In this document: positions 1 through 6,297 of the stretch, in pieces
Layout of the letters: each line of letters begins with the position of its first letter
Position numbering within the stretch: the stretch's first letter is position 1
Source: Marinospirillum sp.
Lineage (GTDB): Bacteria; Pseudomonadota; Gammaproteobacteria; Pseudomonadales; Halomonadaceae
NCBI GenBank assembly: GCA_007116865.1
Contig: SKHR01000073.1
Coordinates: 1 to 6,313, forward strand
Length of the DNA stretch: 6,313 bases
Direction: 5' to 3'
Translations under genes and position numbers: made by a program
Notes under the pieces: model-generated
Seen by the model: only the letters and a program-made list of their open reading frames with translations
What the model was told of the DNA's origin: nothing
Database searches by the model: none

Positions 1-194
1 AGACCGTTGAAATCCGGCAACTCGATGTCCAGGCAAACGATCTGGGGGCGGTGTTGTGCCATGAGTGCCAGGGCTTTGGTGCCAGTTGCCGCCTCTCCGA
101 CAATTTGAAAATCCTGTTCGGTGAGGATTTGTTTGAGTAAAGCACGCAGGCTGGCACTGTCATCAACGAGCAGAAGGCGCAGGGGTGATGTCAT
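1..194 (-). CDS. CheY-like response regulator receiver domain protein, N-terminal part (cut by window edge)
   Basis: The first 64 residues of a receiver (REC) protein are visible, starting at an ATG (192-194 on the minus strand) and running off the left edge. The start reads MTSPLRLLLVDDSASLRALL. It shows the beta1 acid pair Asp11-Asp12 and the phosphoacceptor Asp56 in CLDIELPDFNG, with the usual 44-residue gap between them. The conserved Thr/Ser and Lys of the second half lie outside the window. A ribosome binding site fits this start. By family knowledge it would be phosphorylated on Asp56 by a histidine kinase. Whether it is a single-domain CheY-type protein or carries an output domain cannot be told. 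It diverges from the Aer-like receptor gene, so chemotaxis or a related pathway is plausible but not shown. Confidence 0.9.
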   Translation of the reverse strand, partial: MTSPLRLLLVDDSASLRALLKQILTEQDFQIVGEAATGTKALALMAQHRPQIVCLDIELPDFNG

Positions 195-203
195 GGAGGT
201 GAA

Positions 204-210
204 CTCCTTA
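204..210 (-). promoter_or_regulatory. Ribosome binding site of the receiver-protein gene
   Basis: On the minus strand TAAGGAG lies 9 bases before the ATG at 194. It is a strong Shine-Dalgarno match and supports that start codon. Confidence 0.8.
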
Positions 211-226
211 GAGAATAAGTGACTGT

Positions 227-257
227 ATTATATGTTTATTATGAAACAGTGTGTTGA
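227..257 (-). promoter_or_regulatory. Candidate sigma-70 promoter of the receiver-protein gene
   Basis: The minus strand reads a perfect TATAAT at 227-232. A weak -35 box TCAACA (252-257) lies 19 bases upstream, or AACACA (250-255) with a 17-base spacer. Transcription would start near 220, giving a leader of about 25 bases that includes the ribosome binding site. The -10 is convincing and the -35 is not, so an activator may be needed. Confidence 0.45.
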
Positions 258-363
258 TTTAGTGTTAAGTTAAGGTTTTTTTAAGTGGTGTGCGCACGGG
301 GCTTCTATTGGGGTGGGTCTTACACTAATCTTGTACATTATTGTAACTCGTGCCTGAGAAACG

Positions 364-376
364 CTTGTTTAACAAG
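364..376. repeat. Short perfect dyad overlapping the candidate -35 box
   Basis: CTTGTT-T-AACAAG has two perfect 6-base arms around one central base. It overlaps the candidate -35 box of the receptor promoter, so it could be an operator half-site pair. A dyad this short may also be chance in A+T-rich DNA. Confidence 0.3.
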
Positions 377-393
377 GTGAAAGGATCAATAAT
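365..393 (+). promoter_or_regulatory. Candidate sigma-70 promoter of the Aer-like receptor gene
   Basis: TTGTTT (365-370) and AATAAT (388-393) are separated by 17 bases. The -10 matches consensus at five of six positions and the -35 at three of six. The predicted start near 400 gives a leader of about 40 bases. The -35 box lies within the 13-base dyad at 364-376. This is read by eye only. Confidence 0.35.
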
Positions 394-428
394 GTGGCTG
401 TAATAAATAAAAAATGAACATTTATTTT

Positions 429-432
429 GAGG
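429..432 (+). promoter_or_regulatory. Ribosome binding site of the Aer-like receptor gene
   Basis: GAGG lies 7 bases before the ATG at 440 and supports that start. It sits directly after an A+T-rich leader. Confidence 0.65.
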
Positions 433-439
433 TCTGACT

Positions 440-2089
440 ATGCGTAACAACCAGCCCGTCACGCAAAAGGAGTATCCGGTTCGCCCGGATTGCGCGATCA
501 TTTCCTACACGGATGCTCAAGGTCGTATCACCTATGTCAATGACGAGTTTGTTGAGTACGCTGGCTTTGAGCGCGAAGAGTTGATCGGGCAGCCGCATAA
601 CATGATTCGCCATCCTGATATGCCACCAGAGGCTTTTCGGGATATGTGGGCGACCCTCAAAGCTGGTCGAGCCTGGCAGGGACTGGTCAAAAACCGTCGC
701 AAAAATGGTGATCATTACTGGGTCAAGGCCACGGCCACACCGCGTAAAGATGGTGGTTACATGAGCGTGCGGCTCAAGCCTTCACGTGAAGAGGTCGCTC
801 AAGCAGAAGCGCTGTACAAAAAAATGCATGCCAGTCGTCGCATTCGTTTGCAGGGTGGTTATGTGGTGAATGGCCTGGCCGCTCGTATTCACCATGCTTA
901 TACTAATCTGAGTTTAATGAAAACGCTGCTGTTGCCCCTAGTGTTTTTCGCCTTGAGCATTGGCGGGCTGGTGTTCTGGCAGTGGATGCGAATCTCGGAC
1001 CAAGCGGTGATTGATGCGATTGCCCCCTTGATTATTGGGGGAGCAATCAGCGGTTCTGTTGCAGTCATTTGGTTGTGGCTGGCAGTGCGAACCCAGGTCA
1101 ATCGATTGCACAAGCTGCAACGTGTAGCGCTGGAAATCGGCTCTGGCAACCTGGTAGCTAAGTCTCCTTTAGGAGCCAAGGATGAGATTGGCAGTGTGTT
1201 CAATGCGGTACAAGTGATGCGTAATCGTTTATTTGAAATTGTGTTTCAGATGAACCAGTCAACGAAAGTTCTGAGCCAGTCCGCTTTAGAAATGCTGGGT
1301 GCCAGCGAAGAAACGTCACGCGGTGCTCAGGAGCAATCCAGTGCATCAGCCAGCATGGCGGCGGCGCTGGAAGAGCTGACCGCATCGGTTGAGCAGATCG
1401 GAGATAATGCAAATGCAGCGCATGCGGCTTCCCAGTCTGCTGGCTCGGTTTCACAGCGCGGAGCGGAAGCGGTTTATGCCAGCACCAAGGAGATTTCGGC
1501 GATTGCCAAAACGGTGACGGAATCTGCAGACCAGCTGAAAGAGTTGGAGCAGCTGTCGGATAATATTGGCAAGATCGTTTCAACCATTCGGGATATTGCC
1601 GAGCAGACGAACCTGCTGGCCCTGAATGCCGCGATTGAGGCGGCCCGTGCCGGTGAGCATGGCCGAGGTTTTGCGGTCGTGGCTGATGAGGTACGTAACC
1701 TGGCCGAACGCACGGCGCATTCAACCGTTGAAATTTCAGACATGGTTGAACAGATCCAAAAACGAACTGAGCTGGCAGTGAGTGAGATGCAAGCCAGTGT
1801 GCGCAGTGTTGAGTCTGGCGTAGACAAAGCTCAAAAAGCAGGTCAATCGGTGGCGGACATCGAACAGGAAACCCTCAAGGTCGTCCAGGCGACTCAAGAT
1901 ATTCAGCAGGTGCTGCAAGAACAAGCCCTGGCAGCACGAGAAGTTGCTGAAACAGTTGAAGGAATTGCCAGTCTTGCGGATAATAATGCGGTACAGGCCT
2001 CGCAGGCGTTGGAAGCTTGTCATCGTGTTCAGGGTATTACCCAGGTACTGGATGATCTGAGAAAACAGTTTAGAGTCTATGCAGAGTAG
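440..2089 (+). CDS. aer: Aer-like aerotaxis/redox receptor (PAS-TM-HAMP-MCP)
   Basis: This 549-residue protein is a methyl-accepting chemotaxis protein of the Aer type, which senses redox state through FAD bound to a cytoplasmic PAS domain and controls CheA. The PAS domain (about 16-115) keeps the Aer signatures [12 protein letters not shown] and [13 protein letters not shown]. Arg57, His58, Asp60 and Asn85 sit at the same numbers as residues tied to FAD binding in E. coli Aer. Two membrane segments (about 160-181 and 192-216) flank a loop of only about 10 residues, so sensing should be cytoplasmic. HAMP follows (about 215-266), then the coiled-coil signalling domain with the intact hairpin tip [20 protein letters not shown] (386-405). 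The C-terminus lacks an NWETF-type CheR/CheB tether. GAGG lies 7 bases before the ATG. FAD as cofactor is inferred from similarity. Confidence 0.92.
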   Translation: MRNNQPVTQKEYPVRPDCAIISYTDAQGRITYVNDEFVEYAGFEREELIGQPHNMIRHPDMPPEAFRDMWATLKAGRAWQGLVKNRRKNGDHYWVKATATPRKDGGYMSVRLKPSREEVAQAEALYKKMHASRRIRLQGGYVVNGLAARIHHAYTNLSLMKTLLLPLVFFALSIGGLVFWQWMRISDQAVIDAIAPLIIGGAISGSVAVIWLWLAVRTQVNRLHKLQRVALEIGSGNLVAKSPLGAKDEIGSVFNAVQVMRNRLFEIVFQMNQSTKVLSQSALEMLGASEETSRGAQEQSSASASMAAALEELTASVEQIGDNANAAHAASQSAGSVSQRGAEAVYASTKEISAIAKTVTESADQLKELEQLSDNIGKIVSTIRDIAEQTNLLALNAAIEAARAGEHGRGFAVVADEVRNLAERTAHSTVEISDMVEQIQKRTELAVSEMQASVRSVESGVDKAQKAGQSVADIEQETLKVVQATQDIQQVLQEQALAAREVAETVEGIASLADNNAVQASQALEACHRVQGITQVLDDLRKQFRVYAE

Positions 2090-2112
2090 GTAGTGGATGC
2101 CCAGAAAATGCT

Positions 2113-2137
2113 CAGTGCTCGTTGGTTTGGAGCACTG
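2113..2137 (+). promoter_or_regulatory. Hairpin covering the ribosome binding site of the histidine kinase gene
   Basis: CAGTGCTC (2113-2120) and GAGCACTG (2130-2137) form a perfect 8-bp stem around a 9-base loop, in the 53-base gap between the receptor stop and the kinase ATG. The likely Shine-Dalgarno sequence GGAG (2129-2132) is mostly inside the 3' arm, so the folded form should reduce translation of the kinase. No T-run follows, so it is not a standard terminator. The structure is seen in the sequence; the regulatory role is inferred. Confidence 0.5.
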
Positions 2138-2142
2138 GATAC

Positions 2143-4317
2143 ATGTTTGTATGGCTTAAACAAGCAGCCCGATTAGGGCTGCTTTGCCTCTTTTCATCTT
2201 CTCTGTTAGCGGAAAAAACGCTGACCCTGGGGGTGCTTTCTGTTCGTCCTGCTGAAATCACTCAGGCTCGTTGGCAGCCCTTGGCGGCCTACCTTTCCGA
2301 GCAATTGCCGGGTTATCGGGTTGAACTTCTGGTTGCGGACTACCCCAGCCTGGAGCAATTGATTGCCCAAGGCAAGGTTGACTTGTTGCTGACCAATCCC
2401 TCCCATTCCATCCGCTTGCGTGAACATCACGCGCTGACGGGTGTGCTCGCAACCTTACAATATGCGAGCGGTGGCCATGTGCTGTCGCATTTTGGTGGTG
2501 TCTTTATTGTTGATGCTCAACGTGAGCAGTTGAATTCTTTAGAAGCGGTCAGTGGCTTACGTTTTGCTGCAGTGGAGCCTGGCTCCCTCGGTGGTTATCA
2601 AGCCCAGCTTCTTGCACTGAGTTCCCGCGGTCTGCCTTTACCCACTGATATCGACTTTACAGGCATGCCTCATGATCGAGTCGTTGACCGGGTACTCAGG
2701 GGCGAGGCCGATGTAGGTTTGATTCGCACCGGGGTCCTGGAAAGCCTGATCGCGGAAGACAAAATAGCCGCCGATGCACTCAGGGTGCTTGCTCCACGAC
2801 AGTTTGCTGAATTTCCATTTCTGGTATCCACGGACCTTTACCCTGAGTGGCCTTTGATCGCCTTGCCTCACTTGGACCCAGCCCTGGGCCAGCGGGTCAC
2901 TGCACTGCTGTTACTGATGGGACTGGATCATCCTGAAGTAGCCGCTGAACTTGGCATCGCTGGGTTTACCTTGCCTGCCGACTACCAGCCGGTAGAAACC
3001 CTGATGCGAACCCTAAGGCTACCGCCTTTTGATCTGTCACCCCTCAATCAGCTGCAAGCACTGTGGATGGCGAATCCTTTTCTGTATTCCTTAGTGCTAG
3101 CCTCGGTGATCTTGGCTTTGGGACTGGCTTGGACGCTGGTGCTCTTGTACCAGCGTGCCGAACACCGTGCCCGTCAACTGGCTGAGCAGATGCATAAGCT
3201 GGCAACACAAGTCCCTGGTGTCATTTATCAGTTTCAATTGACCCAGGATGGGCGCATGTTTTTTCCCTATGCCAGCAAAGGAATTCAGCAGGTGTATGGA
3301 GTCAATCCAGAAGAGGTGATGACCCAGGCGGATAGGGTTTTTGAAACGATTCACCCGGATGATCGTTCCCTCGTAGAGGAAAGCATTTATTTATCAGCCC
3401 ATCATTTAACTCAGTGGCACCAAGAGTATCGAGTGCTGGCCGAAGAGGGAAAAACCCGCTGGGTTGAAGGTCGAGCTGAGCCTGAGCGAATGGCCAACGG
3501 CGATGTGCTCTGGCATGGTTATATCGGCGAGATCACACCCCGCAAGCAAGCTGAGCTGGCACTGGAAGAACAGCGTGAAGCACTGATATATTCCAATGCC
3601 GAACTAGAGCAGTTTGCTTATGTGATTTCGCACGACTTACGTCAGCCTTTGCGTTTGATCAGTAGCTATATTGAGCTGCTAAAAAGATCTCTGGCTGAGC
3701 GCCTCGACCCTCAGGCTCAGACCATGATGGGGTATACCGTGCAGGCAGCGCAACGCATGGACCAGATGCTGGTCGGCCTGTTGCATTACTCACGGGTCGG
3801 GCGCAAGGGTCAACCCATGCAGGCCTGTCAGTCCTGGGCCGTGTTTGAAGAAGCCCTGCGTTATGTACAGCCAGAGCTTCTGCACAGTGAAGGCCAGGTG
3901 GATTTTCCTGAGGCCTCACTCTGGCCGGAGGTCTGGGGCAGTCCCGATGAGTTGATGCGTGTTTTTCAAAACCTGTTGAGCAATGCCATCAAATACCATC
4001 AACCCGGTCATCCACCACAAGTTCGGATCGACTTTGAACCCCAGACAGACGCTTGGCAGTTTGTTGTGGCTGATCAGGGCATGGGGTTTGAACCCTCCCA
4101 GGCACACCGCCTGTTTAAAGTCTTTCAGCGCCTTCATAGCCGCGAAGAGATTGAGGGAAGCGGAATCGGTTTGGCGATTTGTGCAAAAATTATTCGCCGT
4201 CATTCTGGGCGCCTGTGGGGTGAGTCTGCCGGTAATCAGCAAGGCGCACGCTTTTTCTTCACGTTACCCAAAACATCGGTTGCATTGACCCAGAGAGGCT
4301 CAGGTGATCAAGACTGA
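2143..4317 (+). CDS. Sensor histidine kinase with PhnD/TtrS-like periplasmic binding domain and PAS domain
   Basis: This 724-residue inner-membrane kinase should autophosphorylate on His497 when its periplasmic domain binds a ligand. A signal peptide (1 to about 23, core LGLLCLFSSSLLA) leads to a PhnD-family periplasmic domain (about 24-290). Its DFTGMPHDRVVDRVL and DVGLIRTGVLE stretches recall the tetrathionate sensor TtrS as I remember it. One membrane helix follows (about 312-336), then PAS (about 352-470), HisKA with ISHDLRQPLR, and HATPase with N-box Asn610/Asn614, G1 DQGMG (644-648) and G2 GSGIGLA (672-678). All kinase boxes are intact. The HisKA resembles phytochrome-type kinases that pair with separate regulators. 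The mature periplasmic domain has no cysteine. I chose the ATG at 2143 because GGAG lies 10 bases upstream and it begins a clean signal peptide; a TTG at 2122 has no ribosome binding site. The ligand is unknown, and tetrathionate cannot be assumed. Confidence 0.9.
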   Translation: MFVWLKQAARLGLLCLFSSSLLAEKTLTLGVLSVRPAEITQARWQPLAAYLSEQLPGYRVELLVADYPSLEQLIAQGKVDLLLTNPSHSIRLREHHALTGVLATLQYASGGHVLSHFGGVFIVDAQREQLNSLEAVSGLRFAAVEPGSLGGYQAQLLALSSRGLPLPTDIDFTGMPHDRVVDRVLRGEADVGLIRTGVLESLIAEDKIAADALRVLAPRQFAEFPFLVSTDLYPEWPLIALPHLDPALGQRVTALLLLMGLDHPEVAAELGIAGFTLPADYQPVETLMRTLRLPPFDLSPLNQLQALWMANPFLYSLVLASVILALGLAWTLVLLYQRAEHRARQLAEQMHKLATQVPGVIYQFQLTQDGRMFFPYASKGIQQVYGVNPEEVMTQADRVFETIHPDDRSLVEESIYLSAHHLTQWHQEYRVLAEEGKTRWVEGRAEPERMANGDVLWHGYIGEITPRKQAELALEEQREALIYSNAELEQFAYVISHDLRQPLRLISSYIELLKRSLAERLDPQAQTMMGYTVQAAQRMDQMLVGLLHYSRVGRKGQPMQACQSWAVFEEALRYVQPELLHSEGQVDFPEASLWPEVWGSPDELMRVFQNLLSNAIKYHQPGHPPQVRIDFEPQTDAWQFVVADQGMGFEPSQAHRLFKVFQRLHSREEIEGSGIGLAICAKIIRRHSGRLWGESAGNQQGARFFFTLPKTSVALTQRGSGDQD
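2162..2194 (+). terminator. Terminator-like hairpin inside the 5' end of the histidine kinase gene
   Basis: AAGCAGCCC (2162-2170) and GGGCTGCTT (2176-2184) make a perfect 9-bp, G+C-rich stem with a 5-base loop. An interrupted pyrimidine tract with TTT and TTTT runs follows to 2194. It resembles an intrinsic terminator or attenuator but lies within codons 7-14 of the kinase signal peptide. It could end receptor transcripts partially and lower kinase-cyclase expression. The T-tract is broken by GCCTC, so strong termination is doubtful. Confidence 0.4.
4293..4298 (+). promoter_or_regulatory. Ribosome binding site of the diguanylate cyclase gene, inside the kinase gene
   Basis: GAGAGG lies 5 bases before the GTG at 4304 and decides that start, since no ATG is nearby. 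It is within the last codons of the kinase gene, as expected for translational coupling. Confidence 0.65.
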
Positions 4318-5599
4318 AAGTACGGAACAACGAACCCTGGTGGTTTTAGTCATAGAGGATCAGCGCTCACAAGCGGAATTGATTCGTATGCAGCTCCAAA
4401 TGGTCGATCCCAAGGCTTTTCATGTGATTTTGCATCACTCGGTCAGTGAAGCCGCGCAGATGGTGGTCACTGAGTTTCATCCGGATGTGATTCTTCTCGA
4501 CCTGAATCTATCGGACTCCAGTGGCGCTGAAACGGTGCGTTTGTGCCGAGAACATTTCCCGGATCCAGCCATCGTGGTGCTGACCGGCATGGATGATCAT
4601 GCCGTCGCCCGTGAAGCCCTGGCATACGGCGCTGAGGACTATCTGGTCAAGGGGGCTGCGCCTGAACTCTTAAGCAAGGCAGTCCACTATGCCGTGCTGC
4701 GCCATGAACGAGATGCCAGCGACCGTTTGGCTCGAGCCGTTTTTCGTTACTCCAGCGATGGAATTCTGGTGATGGACGGGCGTGGCTGGATTCAGGCAGT
4801 GAACCAGGCGTTATGTCAGATGACAGGTTACAACGAACAGGCTTTGATTGATAAAAGCATCCATTTTTTAAGTGCTAACCCGGCAGAAAAAGATCCGCTT
4901 AAACTCATGATGCAGGTCCTGATAGAAGCGGGGCAGTGGGAGGGGGAACTCTGGTGTCGCCGCGCTTCAGGGGAGGTGTTTGTAGCCCGAGTCCGTGCGA
5001 GTGCCGAAAAAGGACCGCAGGAACGTTTAATTCAAATTGTTGCCTTGATATCCGATGTGACTGAGCAGCGACGCTATCAGGAAGCAATCGAGTACAAAGC
5101 CTACCACGATGCCTTGACGGGTTTACCGAACCGAACCCTGCTGCAACAGCGCTTTCATCAGACTGCCGCCTGGACACGCCGAACTCAGGCGCACCTGCTG
5201 GTGGCTTACTTTGATCTGGATGGCTTTAAACCGATCAATGATACCCATGGTCATGCGGCTGGCGATGAGGTGTTGCGTGTGCTGACTCAGCGTCTGAAAG
5301 TTCAGCTGAGAGAAGAAGATACGCTGGCACGATTAGGCGGCGACGAGTTTGTGCTGGTTGCTCAGGTCAGTGATGTGACTGAAGCAAAAGCCTTGTTGCA
5401 GCGTTTGCACGCACTGATGAGAGATCCAATTCAGTGGCAGAACCTGGATCTGGAGGTTTCGGCCAGTGTCGGCGCGGTGGTCACTGATGGTCGTGAGCCA
5501 CTGGACTCCTTGCTGGAGCGAACTGACCAGAGCATGTATCAGGCCAAACAGGCCGGTCGGGACAGAATTTGTTACGTTGTCCCGACCGCTCAGACTTAG
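4304..5599 (+). CDS. Response regulator diguanylate cyclase (REC-PAS-GGDEF)
   Basis: This 431-residue cytoplasmic protein should make c-di-GMP from two GTP when its receiver domain is phosphorylated. REC (about 10-130) has the acid pair Glu18-Asp19, phosphoacceptor Asp66 in LLDLNLSD, Thr94 and Lys116. A PAS domain follows (about 142-256), ending in the usual DVTEQRR linker. The GGDEF domain (about 262-425) has LTGLPNR, the metal/substrate motif DLDGFKPIND (304-313) and an unaltered GGDEF (345-349). RxxD (Arg336-Asp339) lies exactly five residues before it, the inhibitory I-site position, so product feedback is expected. No EAL or HD-GYP domain is present. The gene starts at GTG, overlaps the kinase gene by 14 bases and is very probably its cognate regulator. 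Its stop overlaps the convergent gene by 4 bases. Confidence 0.93.
   Translation: MIKTESTEQRTLVVLVIEDQRSQAELIRMQLQMVDPKAFHVILHHSVSEAAQMVVTEFHPDVILLDLNLSDSSGAETVRLCREHFPDPAIVVLTGMDDHAVAREALAYGAEDYLVKGAAPELLSKAVHYAVLRHERDASDRLARAVFRYSSDGILVMDGRGWIQAVNQALCQMTGYNEQALIDKSIHFLSANPAEKDPLKLMMQVLIEAGQWEGELWCRRASGEVFVARVRASAEKGPQERLIQIVALISDVTEQRRYQEAIEYKAYHDALTGLPNRTLLQQRFHQTAAWTRRTQAHLLVAYFDLDGFKPINDTHGHAAGDEVLRVLTQRLKVQLREEDTLARLGGDEFVLVAQVSDVTEAKALLQRLHALMRDPIQWQNLDLEVSASVGAVVTDGREPLDSLLERTDQSMYQAKQAGRDRICYVVPTAQT
5554..5588. repeat. Perfect 11-bp inverted repeat at the convergent gene ends
   Basis: CGGTCGGGACA (5554-5564) and TGTCCCGACCG (5578-5588) are perfect 11-base arms around a 13-base loop. 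The repeat is within the last cyclase codons, 8 bases before its stop, and begins 7 bases after the stop of the minus-strand gene. It would form a stable RNA hairpin in both transcripts. No T-run follows on either strand, so it is more likely a 3'-end stabiliser or Rho-linked site than a classical intrinsic terminator. Confidence 0.55.
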
Positions 5600-6285
5600 A
5601 TCCCGAGGTCTTTCATTAAGTCATCGTGATCAGAAGTTGAGCTGGATCCGGTTTCATTTTGTCCAGCGTTGGTCGACTCCAGAATGCTGTCCGGATCTTC
5701 CCACTCGTCTTCATCGAAGTCGTGCAGCTTGATGAATTCGGTTTTATCCATCGACAGCTCAAGATAGAAAATATTGTTGTTTTCCGTATTGAAGGTCACT
5801 CGCCGAGACTGGGGCTGATCCAGCGTGGTGTTAACGGAAATCTGCACCTGCTTGTTGATCGCCATCATTTTGGGCTGGCTTTGGGTGATCGAGGTTTTAA
5901 GCTGTTTTCTGACCTTGTTGGTGAAATCGCCAACAATCTGGTTCATCACTTCTCCCATGACATTACCGACTTCATCAGAGGTGTGAAACTGGGCCAGCTC
6001 GTCTTCGGGCATGCCCATGCTGAGCAGATACTTGCGATAAATTTCCATCGCTGCTTCAGCAGTAAAGTTGATGATGACCAGGCCAGAGAACCCGCCATCA
6101 AAAAGTACAAAGCAACCGATGTCGGGGCGCAGGCAGGTTTTGTTGATTTTTTGCACCATGGGAGAATAGCTGATCTGGCTATTGCCGGCACTGCCCAGGA
6201 CATCGGTGACAGAATGGCAGAGAATCAGCAGGACTTCTTCGGTCGTGATGGCACGAGAGCGTTTTGCAGTGGCAAGGGGGGTCAC
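5596..6285 (-). CDS. DUF3334-type protein, CheC/CheX-like, with CheZ-like C-terminal tail
   Basis: This 229-residue protein is soluble, with no signal peptide or membrane segment. Its length and sequence fit the uncharacterised DUF3334 family as I recall it. The middle (about 15-185) looks like a CheC/CheX-type alpha/beta domain. It contains SDEVGNVMGEVMNQIVGDF, in which Glu112-x2-Asn115-x22-Pro138 reproduces the spacing of the CheC-family phosphatase signature; the usual leading Asp/Ser is Asn108. An acidic, low-complexity linker (about 188-217, including DFDEDEWEDPDS) leads to the last residues DDLMKDLGI. These closely resemble the C-terminal DDLLDSLGF of E. coli CheZ, which binds CheY. Dephosphorylating or binding a receiver protein is therefore a reasonable inference, but no function is proven. 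The start is a GTG at 6285 with AGGAG 7 bases upstream; the next in-frame ATG would remove 42 residues. Its promoter is outside the window. Confidence 0.85.
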   Translation of the reverse strand: MTPLATAKRSRAITTEEVLLILCHSVTDVLGSAGNSQISYSPMVQKINKTCLRPDIGCFVLFDGGFSGLVIINFTAEAAMEIYRKYLLSMGMPEDELAQFHTSDEVGNVMGEVMNQIVGDFTNKVRKQLKTSITQSQPKMMAINKQVQISVNTTLDQPQSRRVTFNTENNNIFYLELSMDKTEFIKLHDFDEDEWEDPDSILESTNAGQNETGSSSTSDHDDLMKDLGI

Positions 6286-6292
6286 GAGTCAA

Positions 6293-6297
6293 CTCCT
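6293..6297 (-). promoter_or_regulatory. Ribosome binding site of the DUF3334-type gene
   Basis: AGGAG on the minus strand lies 7 bases before the GTG at 6285 and decides this non-ATG start. The remaining bases to the window end show no recognisable promoter. Confidence 0.7.

Larger units (their letters stand above)
195..439. other. Divergent intergenic region between receiver protein and Aer-like receptor
   Basis: This 245-base stretch has no credible gene. Parts are A+T-rich (for example 225-285 and 385-430). It should hold the promoters for both divergent genes. Besides the two candidate promoters listed separately it contains an imperfect dyad ACTGT-N19-ACAGT (222-250), the palindrome GTGCGCAC (290-297) and the dyad CTTGTT-T-AACAAG (364-376). 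I could not find a convincing FliA (sigma-28) or sigma-54 promoter by eye. Confidence 0.7.

Noticed and set aside
222..250. LexA-like operator, because of the CTGT and ACAG half sites
   Set aside because: A gammaproteobacterial LexA box has the half sites 8 bases apart; here they are about 21 apart.
290..297. Palindrome GTGCGCAC in the divergent region
   Set aside because: An isolated 8-base palindrome is expected by chance and has no link to a promoter element.
1200..1724. Minus-strand reading frame of 174 codons within the receptor gene
   Set aside because: Its proline- and histidine-rich translation is typical of an antisense shadow of a G+C-rich coding region, and the plus strand is a clear MCP.
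2122..2142. Upstream TTG start for the histidine kinase, adding seven residues
   Set aside because: No ribosome binding site precedes it, it lies in the loop of the 2113-2137 hairpin, and the added residues spoil an otherwise clean signal peptide. ATG at 2143 has GGAG upstream.
2108..2176. Short ATG reading frame of 22 codons spanning both leader hairpins, possibly a leader peptide
   Set aside because: It has no good ribosome binding site and no telling run of codons, so it cannot be separated from chance.
2143..2211. Lipoprotein signal at the cysteine in the kinase leader (GLLCL)
   Set aside because: The residue before Cys15 is Leu, not Gly, Ala or Ser, so it does not fit a lipobox; an ordinary signal peptide ending near Ala23 fits better.
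5466..5732. Plus-strand reading frame of 88 codons running past the cyclase stop
   Set aside because: It is out of frame with the well-supported cyclase and antisense to the DUF3334-type gene, has no recognisable protein features, and is a shadow frame.
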